Origin: Bacillota bacterium
Lineage (GTDB): Bacteria > Bacillota > Clostridia > Lachnospirales > Lachnospiraceae
Reading direction: 5' to 3'
Assembly: GCA_023437885.1 (NCBI GenBank)
Contig: JAEZFH010000263.1
Location: 1-15,283, forward strand
DNA length: 15,283 nt
Shown here one piece after another: positions 6,709 through 13,578 of this stretch. Both the position numbers and the translations under genes were made by a program. The first letter of the stretch is position 1. Each line of letters starts with the position of its first letter. Below the pieces are notes generated by a model. It did no database searches and was not told where the DNA came from. It saw nothing but the letters and a program-made list of their open reading frames with translations.

Positions 6709-7818
6709 CTACTTTATTACTACATCTTCGGTACGGTCCCTGGGAAACAGGGTGATATAAGTCTTACCAGGATTGATGCTAAGCTCTTCCCCAGCCTCAT
6801 TATAGTAGCGCATCAAACGGTTGGCTTCGTTTTTCTTCCAGGTAATGTTCATCATCTTACCGTTGGTAATGTAATATCCGGTACCGCTGGCATTTTCCAG
6901 CTCCATGGTCTGGTAATCGTTGCGGTCAATATCCCACTCTTTTACAAATTGGACCAGAATATTCTTAAAGGTCAATTGCTTGCCTGTAAGGGAATCCTTA
7001 TGAGCTCCTCCGAACTGATAGCGGTAATAAAGCTTATCTGCGGTATTATATTCAAAATAGGGCTTCGTATAGGAAGAAAACCCCAGGGTTAGCTTATTCA
7101 CTTCATTGGACGAGGTGATATCCGTATCCGTTTCATAAAAGGTATAATGGGGTTGGAAGCCCTCGGCATACTTAGTTTCGTAACCCTTTTTTTCGATTCC
7201 CTTTCGAATTCCATCCAGGGAGGCGAAGGCATTATGAGGCGCCTTCATGGTTTTATCACGGTAGAATACGGTGGTTCCGATCCCGGTCTCACCGTCCAGA
7301 TTATTAATTCCCAATTCCTTAATCTTGGCTGTGGCATATTTTGTCTTGCCATAATGAATATAAATGGCATCATATTCATCAGCGATACTGACAAAATAAT
7401 GACGTGAGCTTCGGGTAGAACCGATCCGGTCTCCGGTGTAATTCTCCCCGATTCCCAGCATTCTGGTGATGCCGCCCTCAACGATGCATTCATATACAAT
7501 ATCCGCCTGGCTGATACCCCATTGGTTTGACACGGTCTTAAAGTTACTGAACTGAAATGCAAAGGGTCTTTTTGTACCGATCTCCACCGGCACCCATAAG
7601 CCGCTCAGGTAACTTCTCATCTCTCCCTCGTGACCGATGTCCTCCGGTGTAGGTGAGGCTACCTCTGCGCCGGGTGTGGCGCTGGGCTGCTGCGTTGCCT
7701 TATTTGCATCATATTGATTTTGATAATCCTGGATCACACTTCCGTTGCCCTTCTTCTTACATCCTGCCAATGCTGCCAGGATAAGTACGAGCAGTAAATA
7801 ATAAGCTAATTTTTTCAT
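6709..7818 (-). CDS. DUF3048 (YerB-like) lipoprotein
   Basis: A 369-residue predicted lipoprotein. MKKLAYYLLLVLILAALAGC is a lipoprotein signal peptide with lipobox LAGC, so Cys20 would be lipidated and the protein tethered outside the membrane. Residues about 25-65 are a Pro/Ala/Thr/Gln-rich linker. The DUF3048 N-terminal domain (about 75-215) shows the family motifs GISQADIVYE and VEGGITRML (101-121), GSTRSSRHYF (133-142) and KAPHNAF (192-198). The DUF3048 C-terminal domain covers about 240-362. Bacillus YerB is the known relative; its function is not established, so none is assigned. A possible promoter upstream (TTGGAT-17-TAATAT) is weak. AAAGG lies 12 nt before the start. It may be co-transcribed with the flippase gene 156 bases downstream. 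Confidence 0.88.
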   Translation of the reverse strand: MKKLAYYLLLVLILAALAGCKKKGNGSVIQDYQNQYDANKATQQPSATPGAEVASPTPEDIGHEGEMRSYLSGLWVPVEIGTKRPFAFQFSNFKTVSNQWGISQADIVYECIVEGGITRMLGIGENYTGDRIGSTRSSRHYFVSIADEYDAIYIHYGKTKYATAKIKELGINNLDGETGIGTTVFYRDKTMKAPHNAFASLDGIRKGIEKKGYETKYAEGFQPHYTFYETDTDITSSNEVNKLTLGFSSYTKPYFEYNTADKLYYRYQFGGAHKDSLTGKQLTFKNILVQFVKEWDIDRNDYQTMELENASGTGYYITNGKMMNITWKKNEANRLMRYYNEAGEELSINPGKTYITLFPRDRTEDVVIK

Positions 7819-7937
7819 GAATAGTTCGTACCTTTCTTATGAATGTCGTTATCAATGAAGTTCATATTACGCTGAAGCTTAGGAATATCCAACTTCTGTT
7901 TCTTTTGGCATCTATTCCGATTACTGCAATATTCCTG

Positions 7938-7971
7938 GGAAAAGAAACGGAAATGATATCTTTATCATTCC
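7938..7971 (-). terminator. Possible intrinsic terminator after ybeY
   Basis: On the minus strand GGAATGATA (7963-7971) pairs with TATCATTTCC (7949-7958; one bulged base) across a 4-nt loop, then GTTTCTTTT follows. It begins 54 nt past the ybeY stop. The stem is AT-rich and the T-run interrupted, so termination may be partial. Confidence 0.42.
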
Positions 7972-8024
7972 TTCTGCAGGCTTTTTATCCGTCTGATGTA
8001 ATTCTGATACAAGATGGGGATTCG

Positions 8025-8522
8025 CTACCTCAGAATCTGAAGCTTGTCCAATACATCCTTTTGCTTCTCCTCCATGCTTCTGCGTTCTTCCTCCTCCATA
8101 TGGTCAAAACCAAAAAGATGGAACATGCTGTGAGCTGTTAGAAATGCCAGCTCTCTCCGCAAGGAATGACCGTATTCGCAGGCCTGTTCTTTCGCCCTTT
8201 CAAGGGAAATCACAATGTCTCCCAGCAGCAGTTCTCCGGTCTCCGGATGAAAATAATCCGCAGTCGAAGCCTCCAGCTCTGTGAAATCCCCCGGAATCTC
8301 ATAATCAATTACCGGAAATGAGAGCACATCCGTAGGCGCATCCATATTTCGGAATTCCTGGTTGATTTGCAGAATCTGCTCATTATCGGTCAGCAGAATA
8401 CTAACCTCGGCCTCATAGGGGCAGTCCACATAGTCCAGGCACGCCTCGATAACGCTCCTCTCCATGGCTTCATAATCAAAATCAAACGACTCTTCGACTT
8501 CATAATCAAAATGTATTGTCAT
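8025..8522 (-). CDS. ybeY: Endoribonuclease / rRNA maturation factor YbeY
   Basis: A 165-residue protein of the UPF0054/YbeY family, a metal-dependent single-strand endoribonuclease needed for 16S rRNA 3'-end maturation and ribosome quality control in several bacteria. The zinc-binding HxxxHxxxxxH motif is intact: HSMFHLFGFDH, with H131, H135 and H141. The conserved Arg58 in QEFRNMDAPTDVLSFP (55-70) and GDIVIS (101-106) are present. Length is normal for the family. GGGAG lies 6 nt before the ATG. It follows the HD-domain gene after 55 bases, in the order phoH - HD protein - ybeY common in Firmicutes, and is the last gene of the cluster if the hairpin downstream terminates transcription. Confidence 0.95.
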   Translation of the reverse strand: MTIHFDYEVEESFDFDYEAMERSVIEACLDYVDCPYEAEVSILLTDNEQILQINQEFRNMDAPTDVLSFPVIDYEIPGDFTELEASTADYFHPETGELLLGDIVISLERAKEQACEYGHSLRRELAFLTAHSMFHLFGFDHMEEEERRSMEEKQKDVLDKLQILR

Positions 8523-8577
8523 AAGCAGCTCCCGTTTCTCTTCCGCCGTGCGGTGTTATTCCAATCATATGTACTAA

Positions 8578-10014
8578 CTATTCTTCACTCATGAATTCGT
8601 TCAGATAAAACTCCTTCAGCAGCTTAAAATCCTTCAGGGTCAGCCCGGACTGATCAAAGGTTCCCTTATCCATCCGCATCTGGAATATATTATCTATAAT
8701 CTTTTCCGGTGTAAATTTGCGGTCCTCCGTTTTGGATATATAATCAATCGTGGATACTACATTATCTGTGAGCATTACTATGGCAGCCTCTACCGAACCG
8801 GGCTTGTCATACTTGATATTATGCTCTTTTATAATCGCTTTTAATTCCTTGGGAAAGGCATAATCTTCAGCAATTACCAGACCTTCCTCAATATAATTCT
8901 TGCCGCCTATCTTACCGATTTCATGATACATTCCGCCGGCGTAGGCCAGCTGCTCCATGGCTCCGATCTGCTTTGCGGCCCGGCCGGATATCTCCGCTAC
9001 CAACAGTGCATGCCCATAAAGTGTTTCAGAATAGGCTTTTAATCTCATCACCAGCTCATTCTCCGGTGAACAAAGTACATCATAGCTGGAGCTGGTTCCA
9101 ATGATCCGGTCCAGATCCATCGCACCTTCTTCCTTGGATAAATCCTGGGAGGCAGATGCGGCCAGCTCCTTAACGACCAGATTCTGAATACTGAGCTCCG
9201 GCGCCAAAGCATCATAGACAGACTCCTTATTATCTTCAGCATTCGTATCTGACTGCAGCCCGCCAGCCCATTCCCCTGACTGCTCCAATTGCTGCTCCCC
9301 GGCTCCGGCTGTCCTGCTGTCATACAATACACTTAGTAAAAAGGCTGCTACCAATACTGCCAGAATACTGAACAGGGAATAGAGATAATTATAATTTTCC
9401 TGGGAATCAAAAATAAAATTATTGATAATAAAGGACAGGGTTACATTCGTTGACAATACAATAATCATTGCATAAATCACCGTGGTCTTGGTTCGGAGTG
9501 CACCGGACAGCAGATTCATGATAACACCGATGATCAGAATATAGATGATAACCTCCGGCTGCAATTCACAGGTAATCCCCAGAATAAAGGACAGGCTGAA
9601 ATGAAACAGCAATCCCAGCCTATTGTCAATCACCATGGCCACAAACAGTCCGCCAAGCATCCACAGACTGTAAAGATAGGGCTTGGGAACCACCAGCAGA
9701 AGGAAGATAGAGCACAGGTAGCTTAAGGTAATCACGGTTTTGGCCAGTCTCTTATTGAGGATGGTTTCCGAATACAGCCGAATATAAAAAGTAGCAACGG
9801 TGGTCAGAATCATGATCAACACCGCTACCTTGGCTATCTCAATTCCTGGTATTTTCCAGAGAATCCCCGGGAGAATCGCTGCAATCATTGATAAAATCGG
9901 CAATAAGGTAATAAGGATAGAATGATTGCTCTTCCTATCCCGAATTTCGATGTTTGCGGTTATGTTATTTATATCAACTGTATCTGCGCCTGTTCCCTTC
10001 TTACCTGCTTTCAT
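8578..10014 (-). CDS. PgpH-like membrane HD-domain protein, short form with a divergent HD site
   Basis: A 478-residue protein in the place held by pgpH/yqfF between phoH and ybeY. After a polar N-terminus (1-30) come about seven or eight hydrophobic segments (32-230) resembling the 7TM-HD membrane part, a polar linker (232-320), and an HD-like domain (about 325-450). PgpH proteins degrade c-di-AMP. Two features depart from the family. The large extracellular 7TMR-HDED domain that makes full PgpH about 700 residues is missing. The HD site is altered: H335 is kept, the His-Asp pair is His-Glu (H364-E365 in GGMYHEIGK), the next His with its surrounding segment is deleted, the usual HHG reads EHN (397-399), and D417 remains. 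Hydrolase activity is thus doubtful. The gene overlaps phoH by 14 nt; AGGGGA lies 7 nt upstream. Confidence 0.85.
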   Translation of the reverse strand: MKAGKKGTGADTVDINNITANIEIRDRKSNHSILITLLPILSMIAAILPGILWKIPGIEIAKVAVLIMILTTVATFYIRLYSETILNKRLAKTVITLSYLCSIFLLLVVPKPYLYSLWMLGGLFVAMVIDNRLGLLFHFSLSFILGITCELQPEVIIYILIIGVIMNLLSGALRTKTTVIYAMIIVLSTNVTLSFIINNFIFDSQENYNYLYSLFSILAVLVAAFLLSVLYDSRTAGAGEQQLEQSGEWAGGLQSDTNAEDNKESVYDALAPELSIQNLVVKELAASASQDLSKEEGAMDLDRIIGTSSSYDVLCSPENELVMRLKAYSETLYGHALLVAEISGRAAKQIGAMEQLAYAGGMYHEIGKIGGKNYIEEGLVIAEDYAFPKELKAIIKEHNIKYDKPGSVEAAIVMLTDNVVSTIDYISKTEDRKFTPEKIIDNIFQMRMDKGTFDQSGLTLKDFKLLKEFYLNEFMSEE

Positions 10015-11062
10015 TTCGGCTTCCCCTGATCTTCTCGGATTTATAACTTAATTGTCTTATCCCTTTATGATATTCCTTTTCCGAGGTCTTATTCTCGTAC
10101 CGCTTTTGTTTTTCTTCATAGTTATCGTAGGCCTTAACAATTTTTTGTACCAGCGGATGTCTCACCACGTCCTGGCTGGTCAGATAAGAGAAGCCGATAT
10201 CATCTATTTTACCAAGGACCTTCAATGCAACATCCAGACCGGATTTCTGTCCTACAGGCAGATCCTTCTGGGTCTGGTCTCCGGTGATTACCACCTTGGA
10301 ACCGAAGCCAATTCGGGTTAAGAACATCTTCATCTGCGCCGGTGTCGTATTCTGCGCTTCGTCCAGGATAATAAAAGCATTCTCAAGGGTACGTCCTCTC
10401 ATGTAAGCAAGGGGCGCCACTTCGATTAATCCCTTTTCCGTATTCTTTAAATATGCTTCCGGCCCCATGATCTGATACAGGGCATCATATAAGGGACGCA
10501 AATACGGATCCACCTTGCTCTGCAAATCACCGGGCAAAAAACCCAATTTCTCGCCCGCCTCAATTGCAGGACGGGTCAGAATAATTTTGCTTACCTCATC
10601 GTTCTTAAAGGCGGTAATACCCATTGCCATGGCAAGATAGGTTTTCCCTGTTCCGGCCGGACCTACCCCAAAAACGATCATCTTTTTTCTGATCTGGTCC
10701 ACATAGGTCTTCTGTCCAAGTGTCTTCGGCTTGATCGGCTTGCCGCTGATGGTATGGCAGATTAAGTCCTTATCTATCTCAACAATGGCACGCTCTTTAT
10801 CCTCATAGCAAAGAGAAATCGCATAGTTTACATTCTGCTCCGTGATCTGATTACCCCGCTTCGAAAGCTCCAACAGCTGCAGAAACACACTTTTGGCTTT
10901 TGCCACCTCTTCCGCTGATCCTACTACCTTTACTTCGCCGTTTCTGGCAATAATCGTAACATTAAAAGCCCGCTCAATAATTTTTGCATAAGCGTCAAAC
11001 CCACCAAATACATTCTTTTCATGTTCTGCGGGGATATCAATGATTGTCTCCATTATGCTCAT
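10001..11062 (-). CDS. phoH: PhoH family ATPase
   Basis: A 353-residue PhoH-like P-loop ATPase, cytoplasmic, linked to RNA metabolism in many bacteria. An N-terminal KH-like region (about 1-75) precedes the ATPase core. Walker A is GPAGTGKT at 134-141 and Walker B IILDEAQ at 231-237. The family motifs LTRPAIEAGEKLGFLPGDL (162-180), MRGRTLENAF (221-230) and ITGDQTQKDLP (259-269) are present. The C-terminal tail (about 318-353) is basic and polar. The start ATG overlaps the end of yqfD by 26 nt and has GGAGG 13 nt upstream; an ATG three codons later (11053) is possible. The long overlaps on both sides point to translational coupling. Exact cellular substrate is not established for the family. 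Confidence 0.96.
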   Translation of the reverse strand: MSIMETIIDIPAEHEKNVFGGFDAYAKIIERAFNVTIIARNGEVKVVGSAEEVAKAKSVFLQLLELSKRGNQITEQNVNYAISLCYEDKERAIVEIDKDLICHTISGKPIKPKTLGQKTYVDQIRKKMIVFGVGPAGTGKTYLAMAMGITAFKNDEVSKIILTRPAIEAGEKLGFLPGDLQSKVDPYLRPLYDALYQIMGPEAYLKNTEKGLIEVAPLAYMRGRTLENAFIILDEAQNTTPAQMKMFLTRIGFGSKVVITGDQTQKDLPVGQKSGLDVALKVLGKIDDIGFSYLTSQDVVRHPLVQKIVKAYDNYEEKQKRYENKTSEKEYHKGIRQLSYKSEKIRGSRNESR

Positions 11063-12278
11063 CCGCTGCTTCTATCCTCCACTCATTTTCTTGTATTGTT
11101 ATATATTCCCATGCCGGCTCCTCTACAAGAATTCTCCCTTTGGCAATACACTGATTATTTTCTATCGTTATTTTCACATTATTCTCATTTATCTTAACAT
11201 CATTCAGGGTTAACCGGTTGAAATATCTTTCCAGCCGCTCCTTTGCCCGATTGACTGCTTCTGCCTCGGTAAATTTACGCTTCTCCTCCATATATTCCCG
11301 GGTGGTTATTGTGCCGTATCGGATCGGAAGGTAAAAACTGTCAGTGACATGGAGCGCTTTTTCGTCTACAATTATATCATACATGTCATAGGAATTACTA
11401 GGATTATATAAAAATAATTTCTTACCGAAAAAGGTAATATAATAGCCTTTTTTCTCGCTTTCTGTATAATTCTTATATGTATAAGTCATGGAAAATGCAT
11501 CCTTATAATCATAATAGGAGCTGCATCTGATATCTGCATCCGCTACGGTGGGTTCTTTTCGCAGAACCTCCTCAAAATCACTCATAATCGTAACAATTCC
11601 GAATACCAGGATATCCCCCTTTTTAACTACATCGCCTGTTTTTACTGCAGGCGTCCCGGAACGGGTGATAATTTTTTTGATAATTGCGTCCTTCGTGGCG
11701 ACCATATGGCTGGGAGCAATGGCAATTTTAGCCGGGGCCGGCATATTCGTCTCCGTAATTTTAATAATCAGCCTGGTGCCCTTGATTTCGGCGGATACCC
11801 ATCCGATGTCCTTATAGGTAAGGCGGATCGTCTCCTCTATTTCCTGGCAGTTTACTTTTTTCTTCTGTATTCCGGTAGAGATATGATTCTCCTTCAGAAA
11901 ATAAAGCATCGCTTCCGGGGTATATTTGGAACCTCCCTGAATGCTGATATCCCAAATGAACAGGGACAGGATATAAATCAATACCATACATAACAGTATT
12001 CCCGCAAAAAAACCGGTACGTTTACGGTATTTGTGGAGCAGAAAGACCAGGCCGGTTTTCTTTTTTATTTTGGGGACGATCTTTGTTTTCCTGGCTATGG
12101 GCTTCAGCTTTTTATAATTCTTCGCCAGGATATGAAACTGGTAGCCGGCTTCCACCTTCTTCAGATCCCAGATAAATATTTTTTTATTGCAGCACAGATT
12201 GATAAAGCGCTCCGGTGCCACTCCACTGATTTCCACACAAAGGATGCCTCTGATCCAGTTCAACAGCTTCATTAGCAT
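11037..12278 (-). CDS. yqfD: Sporulation protein YqfD
   Basis: A 413-residue YqfD-family protein. The N-terminal 85 residues are cytoplasmic-looking, ending in a strongly basic stretch (about 55-88) that leads into a single transmembrane helix at 90-109. The following segment (about 110-178, ISIQGGSKYTPEAMLYFLKE to the GTRLIIKITET strand) has the pattern of a POTRA/FtsQ-like module; that is inference. ATKDAIIKKIITRSG and VKTGDVVKKGDILVFG (194-227) are the conserved core of the family. In Bacillus, yqfD and yqfC are sporulation genes of the mother-cell sigma-E programme; the molecular role is not settled. GGAGG lies 8 nt before the ATG at 12278. It is 32 bases downstream of yqfC and overlaps phoH. 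Confidence 0.93.
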   Translation of the reverse strand: MLMKLLNWIRGILCVEISGVAPERFINLCCNKKIFIWDLKKVEAGYQFHILAKNYKKLKPIARKTKIVPKIKKKTGLVFLLHKYRKRTGFFAGILLCMVLIYILSLFIWDISIQGGSKYTPEAMLYFLKENHISTGIQKKKVNCQEIEETIRLTYKDIGWVSAEIKGTRLIIKITETNMPAPAKIAIAPSHMVATKDAIIKKIITRSGTPAVKTGDVVKKGDILVFGIVTIMSDFEEVLRKEPTVADADIRCSSYYDYKDAFSMTYTYKNYTESEKKGYYITFFGKKLFLYNPSNSYDMYDIIVDEKALHVTDSFYLPIRYGTITTREYMEEKRKFTEAEAVNRAKERLERYFNRLTLNDVKINENNVKITIENNQCIAKGRILVEEPAWEYITIQENEWRIEAADEHNGDNH

Positions 12279-12310
12279 AGGACTTCCCTCCCCATGGACT
12301 TATGTAGGCA

Positions 12311-12676
12311 TCATTGGTAATAGATCGCATGAATGTATCCGGTAACCCGCATCTCATCCTCGGTAAAATACAGGATATCCAGTTGTTTCCCTTCGATACA
12401 GACCTTGCACTGCTTTGTCTGCACCTTAATTTTATCCCCGTTATATTCGATAATCCCCTTGTAATTCTCAATGCTTAGTTCATTTCTACCGGTTGCCGTG
12501 ATAATTGGTGCACCGGCCAGAATATCGGCCGGAATCCCCAGACGATTCGAAACCTCTTCCGCATAGGAGATCTTTTCTTCTCTTTTTTCCTTCTTCTTCG
12601 GCTGTAGGCCTGAATAAAGTGTATTTTTTGCATCCTTTTTGAATTGTTTATGGGATGATTTCAGACGTTCCTTCAT
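12311..12676 (-). CDS. yqfC: Sporulation protein YqfC (YabP/YqfC family)
   Basis: A 121-residue protein. Residues about 42-119 form the YabP/YqfC domain (NRLGIPADILAGAPIITATG, then NELSIENYKGIIEYNGDKIK and a C-terminal ITGYIHAI-type end, here VTGYIHAIYYQ). Bacillus YqfC is about 93 residues; here about 30 extra N-terminal residues are rich in Lys and Glu (QPKKKEKREEK). The start is well supported by GGAGG 4 nt upstream of the ATG, and no later Met gives a normal-length protein, so the extension looks real. Its position directly before yqfD is the conserved arrangement. It is preceded by a hairpin-rich leader. Confidence 0.9.
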   Translation of the reverse strand: MKERLKSSHKQFKKDAKNTLYSGLQPKKKEKREEKISYAEEVSNRLGIPADILAGAPIITATGRNELSIENYKGIIEYNGDKIKVQTKQCKVCIEGKQLDILYFTEDEMRVTGYIHAIYYQ

Positions 12677-12689
12677 AGCACCTCCATTC

Positions 12690-12970
12690 TGTTGCCGTCC
12701 TGCGGCAGCACAAACCCCGGGATGCTGGTCTTTTCAGCATCCTTTGCCTCCATTCCAGTCTTTCATCAGAATATATCGATATCCTTCCAGCCTTAAGCTT
12801 CCGGTATTGTTTTGCCATATCTTTAACCACTGCATAGCTTCCATGAATGAAAAGCCCGTTTAGCAGGCTTTCATTCATAATATATGAAATTTGCGGAAGA
12901 AGTAGACTATTAATTAAAGAGTCCGCTGGCGGACCCTTTGATGCTGCACAGCTGCCGTCAGGCAGCATCC
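12690..12970 (-). other. Cluster of five stem-loops between rpsU and yqfC (possible structured leader RNA)
   Basis: Read on the minus strand, five inverted repeats follow one another. 12940-12969: GATGCTGC/GCAGCATC, or a competing GCTGCC-TGAC-GGCAGC. 12916-12939: AAAGGGTCCG/CGGACTCTTT. 12843-12878: a 13-bp stem starting ATGAATGAAA with one bulge. 12720-12742: GGATGCTG/CAGCATCC. 12690-12710: TGCTGCCG/CGGCAACA with a wobble. In the second stem one pair is G-U only in minus-strand RNA (A-C mismatch in plus-strand RNA), which fits a minus-strand transcript. I recognise no known riboswitch or T-box motif. A 117-codon reading frame crosses the region but shows no recognisable domain. Confidence 0.5.
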
Positions 12971-12998
12971 GGAACATAAGACGTACTTTCCAGTAAAG

Positions 12999-13030
12999 CA
13001 AAAAACTTCCAGTAGATATCTACTGGAAGT
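12999..13030 (-). terminator. Rho-independent terminator of rpsU (perfect palindrome)
   Basis: ACTTCCAGTAGAT at 13005-13017 is followed directly by its exact reverse complement (13018-13030), a 26-base perfect palindrome. In minus-strand RNA it is followed by TTTTTTGC. Together these make a standard intrinsic terminator about 105 nt after the rpsU stop codon. Confidence 0.88.
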
Positions 13031-13080
13031 CTCTTTCATAAATACATATTAATTTTTAATTTAGATTCTTTTTTAATCCA

Positions 13081-13109
13081 AACGAGGAAAAGCTTCGCTT
13101 TTTCTCGTT
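13081..13109. repeat. Stem-loop in the 3' region of rpsU
   Basis: AACGAGGAAAAGC (13081-13093) pairs with GCTTTTTCTCGTT (13097-13109) with one mismatch and a 3-base loop. No T-run follows on the minus strand, so it may stabilise the rpsU mRNA end rather than terminate. It sits between the rpsU stop codon and the palindromic terminator. Confidence 0.55.
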
Positions 13110-13135
13110 AAAAACCAGCGGAGCTGATTTTCAAA

Positions 13136-13309
13136 TTAATATTTACGCTTTCTGGCCGCTTCAGACTTTTTCTTACGTCTTACACTCGGCTTCTCATAAT
13201 GCTCCCTCTTACGGATCTCCTGTTGGATACCTGCCTTCGCGCAGTTTCTTTTGAATCTGCGGAGAGCACTATCTAATGTTTCATTGTCTTTTACAATTAC
13301 ATTTGACAT
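13136..13309 (-). CDS. rpsU: 30S ribosomal protein S21
   Basis: A 58-residue small-subunit protein, MSNVIVKDNETLDSALRRFK at the N-terminus and a very basic C-terminal half (RKREHYEKPSVRRKKKSEAA). This is the standard bacterial S21 pattern, and the length fits the family. S21 sits near the 3' end of 16S rRNA and helps initiation. The frame is open upstream to 13381, but the ATG at 13309 starts the conserved sequence and has AGGTG 7 nt before it, with GGAGGGAGG further upstream. It is flanked by its own promoter and terminator, so it appears monocistronic; the yqeY gene that follows rpsU in Bacillus is absent here. Confidence 0.97.
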   Translation of the reverse strand: MSNVIVKDNETLDSALRRFKRNCAKAGIQQEIRKREHYEKPSVRRKKKSEAARKRKY

Positions 13310-13331
13310 ATTCTCACACCTAACCTCCCTC

Positions 13332-13358
13332 CAGTTGTGTATTGTGCGTAAACAACTG
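13332..13358 (-). promoter_or_regulatory. Stem-loop in the rpsU 5' leader
   Basis: CAGTTGT (13352-13358 on the minus strand) pairs with ACAACTG (13332-13338), a 7-bp stem with a 13-nt loop directly before GGAGGGAGG. It lies within the roughly 70-nt leader predicted from the promoter. It could affect access to the ribosome binding site. I know of no described leader of this shape for S21 in this group. Confidence 0.45.
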
Positions 13359-13388
13359 TTTGGGTATTTTTTGAATAGCACTAAAATG

Positions 13389-13416
13389 ATTATAGCATAT
13401 TTTTCAATTTCGTCAA
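13389..13416 (-). promoter_or_regulatory. Strong sigma-A-type promoter of rpsU
   Basis: On the minus strand, TTGACG (13411-13416), a 16-base spacer, and a perfect TATAAT (13389-13394) preceded by TGC, an extended -10 motif. Transcription would start near 13382, about 73 nt before the rpsU start codon. The quality suits a highly expressed ribosomal protein gene. Confidence 0.85.
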
Positions 13417-13489
13417 CCTATTTTTGTTTTATATGCTCATGTAAGATTCGGTTTCCTATATTATTACGTCCGTTTCTTTATGTTTGAGC

Positions 13490-13535
13490 AAAGGAAATGC
13501 GAAAAAAAATCGGAAATTACTTTTGGCATTTCTTT
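13490..13535 (-). terminator. Weak inverted repeat and T-tract after alaS
   Basis: On the minus strand AAAGAAATGC (13526-13535) can pair with GCATTTCCTTT (13490-13500) with one bulged base, around a loop that itself contains a run of eight T (13502-13509). A smaller GAAAT/ATTTC stem just before the T-run is only 5 bp. Some termination after alaS is plausible but the structure is not a good intrinsic terminator. Confidence 0.3.
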
Positions 13536-13578
13536 ATGAAAACGTGAAATAATTGACATGATCCCTAATCCAGAAAAT

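Noticed and set aside
7881..7936. AGGAATAT/ATATTCCT inverted repeat between ybeY and the DUF3048 gene
   Set aside because: The 40-base spacing and AT-rich 8-bp arms give no stable structure, and chance occurrence is likely.
12648..13001. A 117-codon minus-strand reading frame between rpsU and yqfC
   Set aside because: It starts inside the T-tract of the rpsU terminator, has no clear ribosome binding site, runs through four hairpins, overlaps the yqfC start by 29 bases and shows no recognisable domain.
13310..13381. Upstream extension of rpsU by 24 codons
   Set aside because: The extension covers the leader hairpin and ribosome binding site and begins at the predicted transcription start; S21 proteins begin at the MSNVIV-type sequence.
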